A stretch of 7,092 nt of DNA from Spirosoma fluviale (GTDB lineage Bacteria > Bacteroidota > Bacteroidia > Cytophagales > Spirosomataceae), in the NCBI GenBank assembly GCA_945906915.1, contig CAMDSI010000111.1, forward strand, positions 1 to 7,092, in the 5' to 3' direction. The position numbers and the translations under genes were made by a program. Shown here piece by piece: positions 1-6,441 of this stretch (position 1 is its first letter; each line of letters opens with the position of its first letter). The notes under the pieces are model-generated. The model was not told the origin of the DNA. It saw only the letters and a program-made list of their open reading frames with translations, and ran no database searches.

Positions 1-1
1 T

Positions 2-35
2 CCCCTCTAGGGATAATTTAAGGGGTGATTTTTTC
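2..35 (+). terminator. Possible weak terminator at the left edge
   Basis: CCCCT at 2-6 can pair with AGGGG at 21-25 across a 14-base loop, and a short T run (29-34) follows after TGA. This could be the terminator of a plus-strand gene or RNA lying left of the window. The stem is only 5 bp and the loop is long, so it may be chance. Nothing else at the edge identifies the upstream feature; frame 1 would give only six residues and a TAA at 19-21. Confidence 0.25.
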
Positions 36-45
36 ATATACTTAT

Positions 46-77
46 AAAAAAAGGGATCGAAGTCGATCCCTTTTTTT
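46..77. terminator. Bidirectional Rho-independent terminator 3' of pepT
   Basis: GGGATCG (53-59) and CGATCCC (64-70) form a perfect 7-bp stem with the tetraloop AAGT. Seven A's (46-52) precede it and seven T's (71-77) follow it, so it can end transcription in both directions. On the minus strand it lies about 24 bp past the pepT stop codon and most probably ends that transcript. On the plus strand it would serve any gene entering from the left edge. Confidence 0.88.
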
Positions 78-85
78 ATGCCATC

Positions 86-113
86 TTTATTCTTTGTGCT
101 TTATTCTTTATGC
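86..113. repeat. 14-bp tandem duplication across the pepT stop codon
   Basis: Two adjacent 14-bp units, 86-99 and 100-113, are identical at 13 of 14 positions (TTTATTCTTTGTGC and TTTATTCTTTATGC). Read on the minus strand, each copy with the flanking base spells Lys-His-Lys-Glu-stop. The first is the real pepT terminus (115-101); the second (101-87) lies in a different frame because 14 is not a multiple of three. It looks like a recent local slippage or duplication event. Function, if any, is unknown. Confidence 0.7.
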
Positions 114-1375
114 TTTAGATTTTGAAACAAATCAACTAAATAAAGAACCGTCTCCGTCGCCTTCTGCATATCCTGAACGGAAACCCATTCTTGCTTACTG
201 TGGAAAGCGTGTTCTCCAGCGAAGATATTGGGACAAGGTAATCCCATGAAAGTTAAGCGGGAACCGTCGGTGCCACCGCGGATGCTGGTAGTTTCGGCTT
301 TCAGGCCAGCTAATTTCATGGCTTCCATCGCTAAATCAATGCATTCAGGATGATTGACTAGTATTTCGTTCATGTTTCTGTATTGTTCGGTTTGCGTATA
401 GGAGGCGGTAGAATTCGGGTATTTGCGTAAGACCATTTCGGTAATCTGTTGAATGATGAATCCGTATTCGCGCAGTTTTTCGGTTTCGAAATCGCGGATA
501 ATGAACTCTATTGTAGCTTCTTCTACGCTACCCGTTATGTCTGTGGGGTGGATGAAACCTTCTTTTGCTTCTGTCGTTTCTGGGCTTAGTCGGTCTTTAG
601 GCAGGGTATTAACGATTTCTGCAGCGATTTTAAGGGCACTTTCCATTCGGTCTTTGGCAAAACCGGGATGTTGTGAAACGCCCTGAATTTTAACTACAAA
701 TCCATCGGCAGAGAAGGTCTCATTTTCTAAATGTCCGCGCTTTTCTCCGTCTAAGGTATACCCATATTTGGCCTTAATCTTCTGCATATCCACGTGATCT
801 GTACCACGACCCACTTCTTCATCCGGCGTAAAAAGGATCGTTATGGGTCCGTGAGGTACTTCTGGGTGAGTAAAATAAAAGGCCGCTACGTCCATAATTT
901 CTGCAACACCTGCCTTGTTATCAGCCCCTAGTAGAGTTAAACCACTAGCTGTTATGATGTCATTTCCCACTTGCTCTCCTAAATCTGGATGATCAGCTAA
1001 TCGAATGATGATAGTGGGGTCATCTGGTAAAACTAAATCTTGTCCGTGGTAATACGAATGGACGATGGGTTTGACTGATGAACCAGAGCAATCGGGGGAA
1101 GTATCCATGTGGGCGCAGAAGCATAGTCCTGGAACTTCATGAGGTACATTGGAGGCAAGGTGTGCATATACATAGCCGAATTCATCCAGGTGCGCGTTTT
1201 GAATACCGAGAGATTGTAATTCATGAACTAAAATTTTTCCTAGATCTTTTTGCTTCTCTGTCGTGGGACTACTGCTTGAATGAGGGTCGGATTGAGTATC
1301 TATTTGGACATATTCAAGAAAGCGTTCCTTTGATGTGAAGGCGTAATTTTGGATCAATTCCGGTAGTTGAGGCAT
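101..1375 (-). CDS. pepT: Tripeptide aminopeptidase (peptidase T)
   Basis: A cytoplasmic M20-family zinc exopeptidase that removes the N-terminal residue from tripeptides. The 424-residue product carries the whole family signature. AHMDTSPD holds metal ligand His89 and catalytic-site Asp91; GADNKAG holds the bridging Asp152; PDEEVGRG holds the general base Glu186 and ligand Glu187; TLDGE holds Asp209; and HAFHSKQE holds His392. The segment with SQHPGFAKDRMESALK (about 234-249) marks the lid/dimerisation domain. The protein is about 15 residues longer than the usual ~408, because some 13 residues precede the conserved ERFLEYVxIDTQSD start. No in-frame Met lies closer to that motif, so the ATG at 1375 is the only good choice. 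There is no Shine-Dalgarno, as is usual in Bacteroidota. It is a single-gene unit, divergent from gltA and followed by the hairpin at 46-77. The family assignment is secure. Confidence 0.97.
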   Translation of the reverse strand: MPQLPELIQNYAFTSKERFLEYVQIDTQSDPHSSSSPTTEKQKDLGKILVHELQSLGIQNAHLDEFGYVYAHLASNVPHEVPGLCFCAHMDTSPDCSGSSVKPIVHSYYHGQDLVLPDDPTIIIRLADHPDLGEQVGNDIITASGLTLLGADNKAGVAEIMDVAAFYFTHPEVPHGPITILFTPDEEVGRGTDHVDMQKIKAKYGYTLDGEKRGHLENETFSADGFVVKIQGVSQHPGFAKDRMESALKIAAEIVNTLPKDRLSPETTEAKEGFIHPTDITGSVEEATIEFIIRDFETEKLREYGFIIQQITEMVLRKYPNSTASYTQTEQYRNMNEILVNHPECIDLAMEAMKLAGLKAETTSIRGGTDGSRLTFMGLPCPNIFAGEHAFHSKQEWVSVQDMQKATETVLYLVDLFQNLKHKE

Positions 1376-1513
1376 GAAATGCGAATTATATTGAAATATT
1401 AGAAGAAAAAATTGTCTATAATTAATTAAATTGTTATGAATTGGTAAAGGTAATACTCCTTTAAGAATTACGTATTATCTTAGTAGCTTGAATTTTATAA
1501 GCTTACTACTACT
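1376..1513. promoter_or_regulatory. Divergent pepT/gltA intergenic regulatory region
   Basis: These 138 AT-rich bases must carry both the pepT (leftward) and gltA (rightward) promoters. I find no perfect TAnnTTTG box. The nearest are TATCTTAG at 1476-1483 (plus, one mismatch) and TACCTTTA on the minus strand (1445-1452, one mismatch), neither with a clear TTG at the right distance. The middle holds overlapping short dyads that exclude one another: TAAAGG/CCTTTA (1445-1450 and 1458-1463), GTAAT/ATTAC (1450-1454 and 1467-1471) and TAATAC/GTATTA (1451-1456 and 1472-1477). That a promoter region lies here follows from gene orientation; the exact elements are unresolved. Confidence 0.55.
1482..1507 (+). 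promoter_or_regulatory. Hairpin in the gltA leader next to the start codon
   Basis: AGTAGCTT (1482-1489) pairs with AAGCTTACT (1499-1507) with one bulged T and a 9-base loop (1490-1498). It ends six bases before the gltA ATG at 1514, in the ribosome-binding zone, and the trinucleotide run ACTACTACT follows directly. If transcribed it could affect ribosome access; it could equally be a protein-binding dyad or chance in AT-rich DNA. No Shine-Dalgarno is present. Confidence 0.35.
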
Positions 1514-2776
1514 ATGTCCCAAAATGCTATTGTTAACCTAGATGGCCAAACGTTCGAATTTCCTACTTTCGTAGGAACTGAAAATGAAAAGGCGATCGAC
1601 ATCGCGAAACTTCGCGATTTAACTGGATACATAACCTATGACCCGGGTTTTAAAAATACGGGTGCAACGAAAAGTGCTATTACTTTTTTAGATGGCGAAG
1701 AAGGAATTCTAAGACACTGTGGTTACAGTATTGAAGAATTAGCTGATAAAGCAAGCTTCTTAGAAGTGGCTTATTTGCTTTTAAATGGCGAATTGCCTAC
1801 TCAATCTCAATTAGATGCGTTTGAGACAGCTGTGAAAAAATATACGGTGACTAATGAGGCTTTATTGAAAATGGAGCAAGTTATCCCGACTAGTACTCAC
1901 CCGATGAGCGAATTATCTGCTCTTGTGGGTTTGATGGAAGGTCAATATAATCCTGACGAAACAAGCGAGAATATCTTACGTTTAATTGCGGCGCTGCCTA
2001 TTTTAGCAGCTTGGAATTATAAGAAATCGATTGGAGAAGCGATTGTGGCACCTGATCAATCTTTGGACTATTGCTCTAACTTCCTGAAAATGATGTTTGC
2101 TAAACCAGGCGAAGATTATAAAGTAGACCCAATCGTTTCTAAGGCATTAAATAAATTATTAATTCTACATGCTGATCACGAGCAAAACTGTTCTACTTCT
2201 ACAGTTCGTTTGATTGGTTCGTCTCACGCGAGTTTATTCTCTAGTATTTCAGGTGGTATTCTAGCTTTATTTGGTCCATTACATGGTGGAGCGAATCAAG
2301 CTGTCATCGAAATGTTAGAAGAAATCAAGCAAGCTGGTGGAGATACAACGAAATTCATCGCCATGGCGAAGGATAAGACGTCGGGATTCCGTTTGATGGG
2401 CTTTGGTCACCGAGTTTATAAAAACTTTGATCCTCGCGCTCGTATTATCAAAAAAGCGGCTGACAATGTCTTAACCGCATTAGGCGTAAAAGATCCAGTT
2501 TTAACTATTGCTCAAGAATTAGAAGCTGCGGCATTAAGTGATGAGTATTTCGTGGCACGTAAATTATACCCGAACGTAGATTTCTACTCAGGTATCATCT
2601 ACCGTGCTTTAGATATCCCTACGAATATGTTTACAATTCTATTTGCGATCGGACGTCTTCCTGGTTGGATTTCTCAACACATGGAAATGATGACTAATAA
2701 AGATCCTATCGGTCGTCCTCGTCAAATCTACGTAGGTTCTCCTGAACGTGCATTTGTCGATATCGCGAAACGATAA
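1514..2776 (+). CDS. gltA: Citrate synthase (type II)
   Basis: Condenses acetyl-CoA with oxaloacetate to citrate, the entry step of the TCA cycle, in the cytoplasm. The 420-residue length and N-terminal region before the catalytic core fit the bacterial type II (hexameric GltA) class. Visible active-site blocks are LHADHEQNCSTSTVR with His222, GPLHGGANQAV with catalytic His257, GFGHRVYKNFDPRA with His299 and oxaloacetate-binding Arg308, and NVDFYSGI with catalytic Asp356. RLPGW (Arg381) and GRPRQIYVG (401-409) give the C-terminal substrate-binding arginines. The start ATG is set by the family-like MSQNAIVNLDGQTFEFP opening and by the lack of an upstream alternative. The gene is monocistronic: divergent from pepT, convergent with queE, and closed by the terminator at 2795-2824. 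Whether it is NADH-inhibited like the E. coli enzyme cannot be read from sequence. Confidence 0.98.
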   Translation: MSQNAIVNLDGQTFEFPTFVGTENEKAIDIAKLRDLTGYITYDPGFKNTGATKSAITFLDGEEGILRHCGYSIEELADKASFLEVAYLLLNGELPTQSQLDAFETAVKKYTVTNEALLKMEQVIPTSTHPMSELSALVGLMEGQYNPDETSENILRLIAALPILAAWNYKKSIGEAIVAPDQSLDYCSNFLKMMFAKPGEDYKVDPIVSKALNKLLILHADHEQNCSTSTVRLIGSSHASLFSSISGGILALFGPLHGGANQAVIEMLEEIKQAGGDTTKFIAMAKDKTSGFRLMGFGHRVYKNFDPRARIIKKAADNVLTALGVKDPVLTIAQELEAAALSDEYFVARKLYPNVDFYSGIIYRALDIPTNMFTILFAIGRLPGWISQHMEMMTNKDPIGRPRQIYVGSPERAFVDIAKR

Positions 2777-2794
2777 GTAACCTGAATTAAATAG

Positions 2795-2824
2795 AAAAGC
2801 CTCCTAAATCGGGGGCTTTTTTTT
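2795..2824. terminator. Shared bidirectional terminator between gltA and queE
   Basis: AAAAGCCTCC (2795-2804) pairs with GGGGGCTTTT (2811-2820) with a single T-G wobble and the 6-base loop TAAATC. The T run continues to 2824. The stem starts 19 bases after the gltA stop and, with its A-rich left flank, also works leftward for queE, whose stop is at 2837. It fits a compact convergent gene pair. Confidence 0.9.
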
Positions 2825-2836
2825 GCGGTTTACAGA

Positions 2837-3484
2837 TTAGGGAATCTGCAAAAATTTATGCGTTTGAACTGAAATCCGCCAAGAGGGATTTGCCTTTACA
2901 AAATCCACAATAATCGGGTTCATTTGGTCTTGTTTAGACCATTCGGGTTGCAAATATAATGCAGCTGTTGCCGGTAATTTCGTAGCCCATTCTTGCGCCC
3001 ATGGAATATCAGATGGGTGATTAACCACCACTTTTAATTCATTGGTGATGGCCAAAATATCCTCGTTAGGCGCCTTGAATTTCTTAGGTGAGAAACATAT
3101 CCAATCCCAAGTGCCGGTTATTTTATCAGCTACGCCTGAAGTTTCTATGTGGGTTCTAAATCCAGCTGCTTTTAATTCTTCTGTTAAAGGGCCCAAATCG
3201 TGCATTAATGGTTCTCCTCCTGTGATGACCACTAAGCGACCTGGATGTTCTACTGCTTCCGCTAATAAAGTAGCAACGGATTTTACTGGATGGGTATCAA
3301 TAGGCCAAGATTCTTTTACATCGCACCAATGACAACCTACGTCACATCCGCCTAAACGAATAAAATAGGCTGCATGGCCTTGGTATTCACCTTCCCCTTG
3401 AATGGTGTAAAAAGATTCCATCACGGGATACGTAAATTCAGTTCTTTTTACGTCGGTTTTTATATCTTTGGGGTCGGATTGCAT
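2837..3484 (-). CDS. queE: 7-carboxy-7-deazaguanine synthase (radical SAM)
   Basis: Converts 6-carboxy-5,6,7,8-tetrahydropterin to 7-carboxy-7-deazaguanine with S-adenosylmethionine and Mg2+, a step in preQ0/preQ1 and queuosine synthesis for tRNA wobble modification. The 215-residue product has the family opening ESFYTIQGEGEYQGHAAYFIR (23-43) and then the radical SAM cluster GGCDVGCHWCD, whose Cys47, Cys51 and Cys54 would bind the 4Fe-4S cluster. GGEPL (89-93) is the SAM-binding GGEP motif, and HIETSG (112-117) and QTHKF near the C terminus are typical of QueE. It is a small, cap-less radical SAM protein, as expected for QueE. The ATG at 3484 has no Shine-Dalgarno but lies just behind a good promoter. 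No queC, queD, queF or tgt is in the window, so its partners are elsewhere. Confidence 0.96.
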   Translation of the reverse strand: MQSDPKDIKTDVKRTEFTYPVMESFYTIQGEGEYQGHAAYFIRLGGCDVGCHWCDVKESWPIDTHPVKSVATLLAEAVEHPGRLVVITGGEPLMHDLGPLTEELKAAGFRTHIETSGVADKITGTWDWICFSPKKFKAPNEDILAITNELKVVVNHPSDIPWAQEWATKLPATAALYLQPEWSKQDQMNPIIVDFVKANPSWRISVQTHKFLQIP

Positions 3485-3487
3485 TTG

Positions 3488-3516
3488 GACTTAAAATTGT
3501 ATCCCAAAATTAAGTC
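3488..3516. repeat. Imperfect 29-bp dyad over the queE promoter
   Basis: GACTTAAAATTG (3488-3499) and CAAAATTAAGTC (3505-3516) are inverted copies matching at 10 of 12 positions around a 5-base centre (TATCC). The outer seven pairs (GACTTAA/TTAAGTC) are perfect. The right arm contains the queE -7 box and the left arm lies where the transcript would start, a layout expected of an operator. It sits in the 55-bp gap shared with the divergent lipoprotein-nadE cluster, so it might affect both. AT-rich dyads can also arise by chance. Confidence 0.4.
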
Positions 3517-3532
3517 TAGAATCGTAATTTAA
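3505..3532 (-). promoter_or_regulatory. Bacteroidota-type promoter of queE
   Basis: On the minus strand TAATTTTG (plus 3505-3512) matches the Bacteroidota -7 consensus TAnnTTTG exactly. TTA (plus 3530-3532), 17 bases upstream, is a two-of-three match to the -33 TTG. Transcription would begin roughly 15 bases before the queE ATG at 3484, giving a very short leader. The match is seen directly; promoter function is inferred. Confidence 0.6.
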
Positions 3533-3539
3533 CTAATCC

Positions 3540-3770
3540 ATGAATCCAACAAACGCAAAAAATCGCCTTTTCATTGCTATCGGGCTTGTAAGCACCTTGT
3601 GTTTATTATCCGCTTGTTGGTCAGCGCGCTGTTCCTATAAAACCTGTCGGGTGAAAGTAGAACATCGACATGGAGTGTCTTATTATCGTCCTAATGTGGC
3701 CTTTTCTTGGATGTGGACTCCACGTTACAGGCATATTAGAGCTGATCAAAATAAAAAGAAACCGAGATGA
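3540..3770 (+). CDS. Small basic lipoprotein of unknown function
   Basis: A 76-residue protein I do not recognise. It opens with a basic n-region (K8, R9), a hydrophobic stretch (about 10-23) and a lipobox LSAC with Cys26, the pattern of a signal-peptidase-II lipoprotein. The mature part is about 51 residues, strongly basic (13 Lys/Arg against one Glu and one Asp), with two more cysteines (Cys31, Cys36), an EHRHG stretch and an aromatic patch SWMWTPRYRHI (56-66), ending in NKKKPR. Residues after the lipid Cys (WSAR) lack the acidic surface-export signal known from Bacteroidota, so a periplasm-facing anchor is more likely. Its TGA overlaps the nadE ATG by four bases (ATGA at 3767-3770), suggesting co-transcription and coupled translation. 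The lipobox and overlap make a real gene likely; the function is unknown. Confidence 0.75.
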   Translation: MNPTNAKNRLFIAIGLVSTLCLLSACWSARCSYKTCRVKVEHRHGVSYYRPNVAFSWMWTPRYRHIRADQNKKKPR

Positions 3771-5650
3771 AACAAGTAGTAGTCGTTTCAGCAGGTGCTC
3801 TGAATCAATTGCCTTTGGATTGGGAGGGAAATCGCCAGCGAATTTTGCAGGCTGTTTTTCAGGCTCAAGAGCAAGGAGCTGCGCTATTATGTTTACCAGA
3901 ACTATGTATCTCCGGATATGGCTGCGAAGATCAGTTTTTAGCGCCCTTTACGGCACAAAAATCGTGGGAGTCACTGGAATTTATCGCAGCTGCAACAACT
4001 GAAATAGTAGTGATTATAGGCTTAGCTTTACCTTTTGAAGGTGAATTATATAATGTGTCTGCTATTGTTTCCCGAGGTAAAATTCAGGCTTTGGTTCCGA
4101 AACAATTTTTAGCCGACGATGGAGTTCATTATGAGCCTCGTTGGTTTAAAGCATGGGAAAAAGGACGACGAACCCAATATAAAAATATACCCTTAGGGGA
4201 TTATCGAATTCATTTTGCTGGTATTACGCTAGGAATTGAGATCTGTCAAGATGCTTGGGAAGGAGAGAAGAGGCCTGCTTATGATTTAGCAAGTCGGGGA
4301 GTTTCGGTTATTTGTAATCCGACCGCGTCTCACTTTGCTTTTGGTAAATCGGAAATCAGAAAATCACTGGTTTTAGAAGGGGCGAAAATCATCGATGGGG
4401 CCTATGTCTTTGCTAATTTATTAGGTAATGAAGCGGGTCGCATTATTTTTGATGGGGATGCTTATATCGCTCATGAGGGTAAGATTTTACAGCAAAGTCC
4501 CCGTTTTTCTTATCAGGATGTGTCGCTAATCAGCCATGAGTTATCCTTGCCTATCCGAGAAGATAAGGGAGAGGATGTGGTTGTTTTTGAACTTAAGTTA
4601 TCAAGTGAAAATAAAGTGAGTGCTGTAGAAATCCCTGCGTGGGAAAGTTCTTCTACGAAAAAAGAAGAGGAATTTTCCCGTTCAATAGCCTTAGGCTTAT
4701 TTGATTATTTACGCAAATCTCGCTCTCAGGGATGGGTTCTATCTCTGTCTGGTGGTGCTGATTCTTCTGCCATCGCCTCGCTTTGTTCGCTAAGTATTCA
4801 AAATGCCATAGCGGATTTAGGCTGGGAGGGCTTGAAAGCTAAATTAGATTATATTCCATTAAGTTCGAAGGATCGTGTGATGGTAGATTTATTAACGACT
4901 ATTTACCAAGGAACCGTTAATTCGTCTCAGAATACGCGTGATTCTGCGCGTGAATTAGCCGAATGGATTGGTTCAACGCATTATGTGATAGAAATTGATT
5001 CGATTGTGCAAGGCTACCGCGATTTAGTGGAAGCTGCCATCGGTCGCCCTTTGACCTGGGAACAAGATGATATTACACTTCAAAACGTGCAAGCCCGCGT
5101 TCGTGCTCCCAGTGCCTGGATGCTGGCTAATATTAAGAATTCACTCTTATTAGCTACGTCAAATCGTTCTGAGGCGAGTGTGGGTTATGCTACGATGGAT
5201 GGAGATACGTCGGGCTCGATATCACCTATTTCGGGGATTGACAAAAGTTTCTTGAGAACCTGGTTGCTTTGGTTAGAGGCCCACGGTTACAAGGGTCTTC
5301 ATTTTGTGAATAGCTTAGAACCGAGTGCTGAATTGCGTCCATTATCTGAAAAACAGGTGGATGAGGAGGATTTGATGCCTTATCCGATATTGAATACGAT
5401 TGAAAGATTGGCTTTTTATGATTTATGTTCGCCGCACGAATGTTTGGCGATTGTGAATGAACGCTATGGATCTGTTTTTGCCAAAGAAAAGCTCGAGGAA
5501 TTCGTTCGTCGATTCTTCCGACTTTGGGCTAGAAATCAGTGGAAAAGGGAGCGATATGCTCCAGGATTCCATGTGGATGACTTCAGCTTAGACCCGAAGA
5601 GTTGGTTGCGATTCCCGATTTTATCGGCAGGATTAGAAAAAGATATATAA
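3767..5650 (+). CDS. nadE: Glutamine-dependent NAD+ synthetase
   Basis: Makes NAD+ from nicotinic acid adenine dinucleotide, ATP and glutamine, the last step of NAD synthesis, in the cytoplasm. The 627 residues hold two domains. The N-terminal nitrilase-type glutaminase (about 1-270) has the triad Glu45 (LPEL), Lys112 (PKQFL) and Cys160 (GIEICQDAW), and supplies ammonia. The C-terminal synthetase (about 300-627) has the ATP pyrophosphatase P-loop SGGADSS (328-334), then TSNRSEASVGYATMDGDTSG (464-483), typical of NadE and likely to contact ATP and the dinucleotide. The length fits the two-domain class rather than the ~275-residue ammonia-only enzyme. The ATG overlaps the stop of the upstream lipoprotein gene, and coaX follows after 19 bases, so it is probably translated from a shared message. 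The domains look intact. Confidence 0.97.
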   Translation: MKQVVVVSAGALNQLPLDWEGNRQRILQAVFQAQEQGAALLCLPELCISGYGCEDQFLAPFTAQKSWESLEFIAAATTEIVVIIGLALPFEGELYNVSAIVSRGKIQALVPKQFLADDGVHYEPRWFKAWEKGRRTQYKNIPLGDYRIHFAGITLGIEICQDAWEGEKRPAYDLASRGVSVICNPTASHFAFGKSEIRKSLVLEGAKIIDGAYVFANLLGNEAGRIIFDGDAYIAHEGKILQQSPRFSYQDVSLISHELSLPIREDKGEDVVVFELKLSSENKVSAVEIPAWESSSTKKEEEFSRSIALGLFDYLRKSRSQGWVLSLSGGADSSAIASLCSLSIQNAIADLGWEGLKAKLDYIPLSSKDRVMVDLLTTIYQGTVNSSQNTRDSARELAEWIGSTHYVIEIDSIVQGYRDLVEAAIGRPLTWEQDDITLQNVQARVRAPSAWMLANIKNSLLLATSNRSEASVGYATMDGDTSGSISPISGIDKSFLRTWLLWLEAHGYKGLHFVNSLEPSAELRPLSEKQVDEEDLMPYPILNTIERLAFYDLCSPHECLAIVNERYGSVFAKEKLEEFVRRFFRLWARNQWKRERYAPGFHVDDFSLDPKSWLRFPILSAGLEKDI

Positions 5651-5669
5651 ACAAAACGCGAAGAAAGAG

Positions 5670-6437
5670 ATGTTATTAGTTGTGGATGTGGGGAACACGG
5701 ATATCGTGTTTGGTTTTTATGAAGATCAAATCTGGAAGGCAGTTTTACGAACGCCTACACACCAACCTTGGAGTGCGAATGGTGTGGTGAATTGGATTAA
5801 GAAGGAATGGGCCTCTAAAGAACTAGGGGATAATTTACCCTCTTTGGCCTTAATTTCATCAGTCGTTCCGTCTATTTCTCCTCAAATTCAGCGTGGATTA
5901 GCTTTATGGCTTGGATTTGCTCCAGCCCTGATGAACCCTAAATTATATGAATCATTAACGATTCAGGTAATAGTTCCAGAAGAAATTGGTTCTGATTTAG
6001 TGGCAAATGCTGTCTATGCACATGAAAATTATAAGTCCAATGTGTTAATCGTGGATTTTGGAACTGCTTTAACTTTTACTTTAGTCAATGCGGAAGGTAA
6101 AATGGAAGGAGTTTCCATTGCTCCAGGTTTAAAGACCGCCGTTAAATCATTATTCTCTCAAACCGCTCAACTACCTGAAGTTCCCCTCGAAATGCCGGAA
6201 TTTAATTTAGGTACAGATACGGTTTCTGCGATTCAGGCTGGTATTTTATGGGGCTATGTGGGTATGGTAAAGGAGATGATCAGCCGCGTGAAAGAAGATA
6301 AGAAAGGAGATTTGAAGGTAGTCGCTACAGGTGGATTGTCCTCTATTTTGACCCCCTTAGCCTCTTATTTCGATGAGGTGAATAAATTAATTACATTAGA
6401 AGGTCTGCGTATGATTGCGGAACGAATTAAAGCCTAA
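5670..6437 (+). CDS. coaX: Type III pantothenate kinase
   Basis: Phosphorylates pantothenate with ATP, the first committed step of coenzyme A synthesis; the type III enzyme is an ASKHA-fold homodimer. The 255 residues show the phosphate-binding DVGNT (6-10) at the N terminus, EEIGSDLVANAVYAH (104-118) with the expected catalytic Asp109, DFGTALTF (129-136), IAPGL (150-154), GTDTVSAIQAG (181-191) and ATGG (219-222). Two blocks differ from the textbook forms: GxDR reads GSDL, and DxGTATTxD reads DFGTALTFT. From memory these resemble other Bacteroidota CoaX proteins, so I take them as lineage variants and not as damage. A purine-rich AAGAAAGAG stands directly before the ATG. The gene lies 19 bases after nadE and 4 bases before the agmatine deiminase gene, in the same apparent operon. 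Confidence 0.95.
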   Translation: MLLVVDVGNTDIVFGFYEDQIWKAVLRTPTHQPWSANGVVNWIKKEWASKELGDNLPSLALISSVVPSISPQIQRGLALWLGFAPALMNPKLYESLTIQVIVPEEIGSDLVANAVYAHENYKSNVLIVDFGTALTFTLVNAEGKMEGVSIAPGLKTAVKSLFSQTAQLPEVPLEMPEFNLGTDTVSAIQAGILWGYVGMVKEMISRVKEDKKGDLKVVATGGLSSILTPLASYFDEVNKLITLEGLRMIAERIKA

Positions 6438-6441
6438 GCTC

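Noticed and set aside
1..13. Possible 3' end of a tRNA (CCCC followed by CTAGGG)
   Set aside because: Only a dozen bases are available, there is no CCA, and no usual tRNA acceptor stem matches; it cannot be supported.
25..249. 74-residue plus-strand frame starting in the terminator region
   Set aside because: It runs through a hairpin terminator and then antisense to pepT; low-complexity composition and no motif.
1078..1338. 86-residue plus-strand frame antisense to pepT
   Set aside because: It lies wholly within the clear pepT coding region on the opposite strand and shows no family features.
3485..3539. preQ1 riboswitch in front of queE
   Set aside because: The predicted leader is only about 15 bases, too short for the aptamer, and no preQ1-I style stem with an A-rich tail is present. 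The dyad overlaps the promoter instead.
3670..4002. 110-residue plus-strand frame across the lipoprotein/nadE junction
   Set aside because: It overlaps two better-supported genes in another frame, has no recognisable motif, and reads as a shadow of nadE.
5823..5840. Similarity between the left edge (CTAGGGATAATTTA) and a stretch inside coaX (CTAGGGGATAATTTA)
   Set aside because: A single short match with an indel, the second copy within conserved coding sequence; most likely chance.
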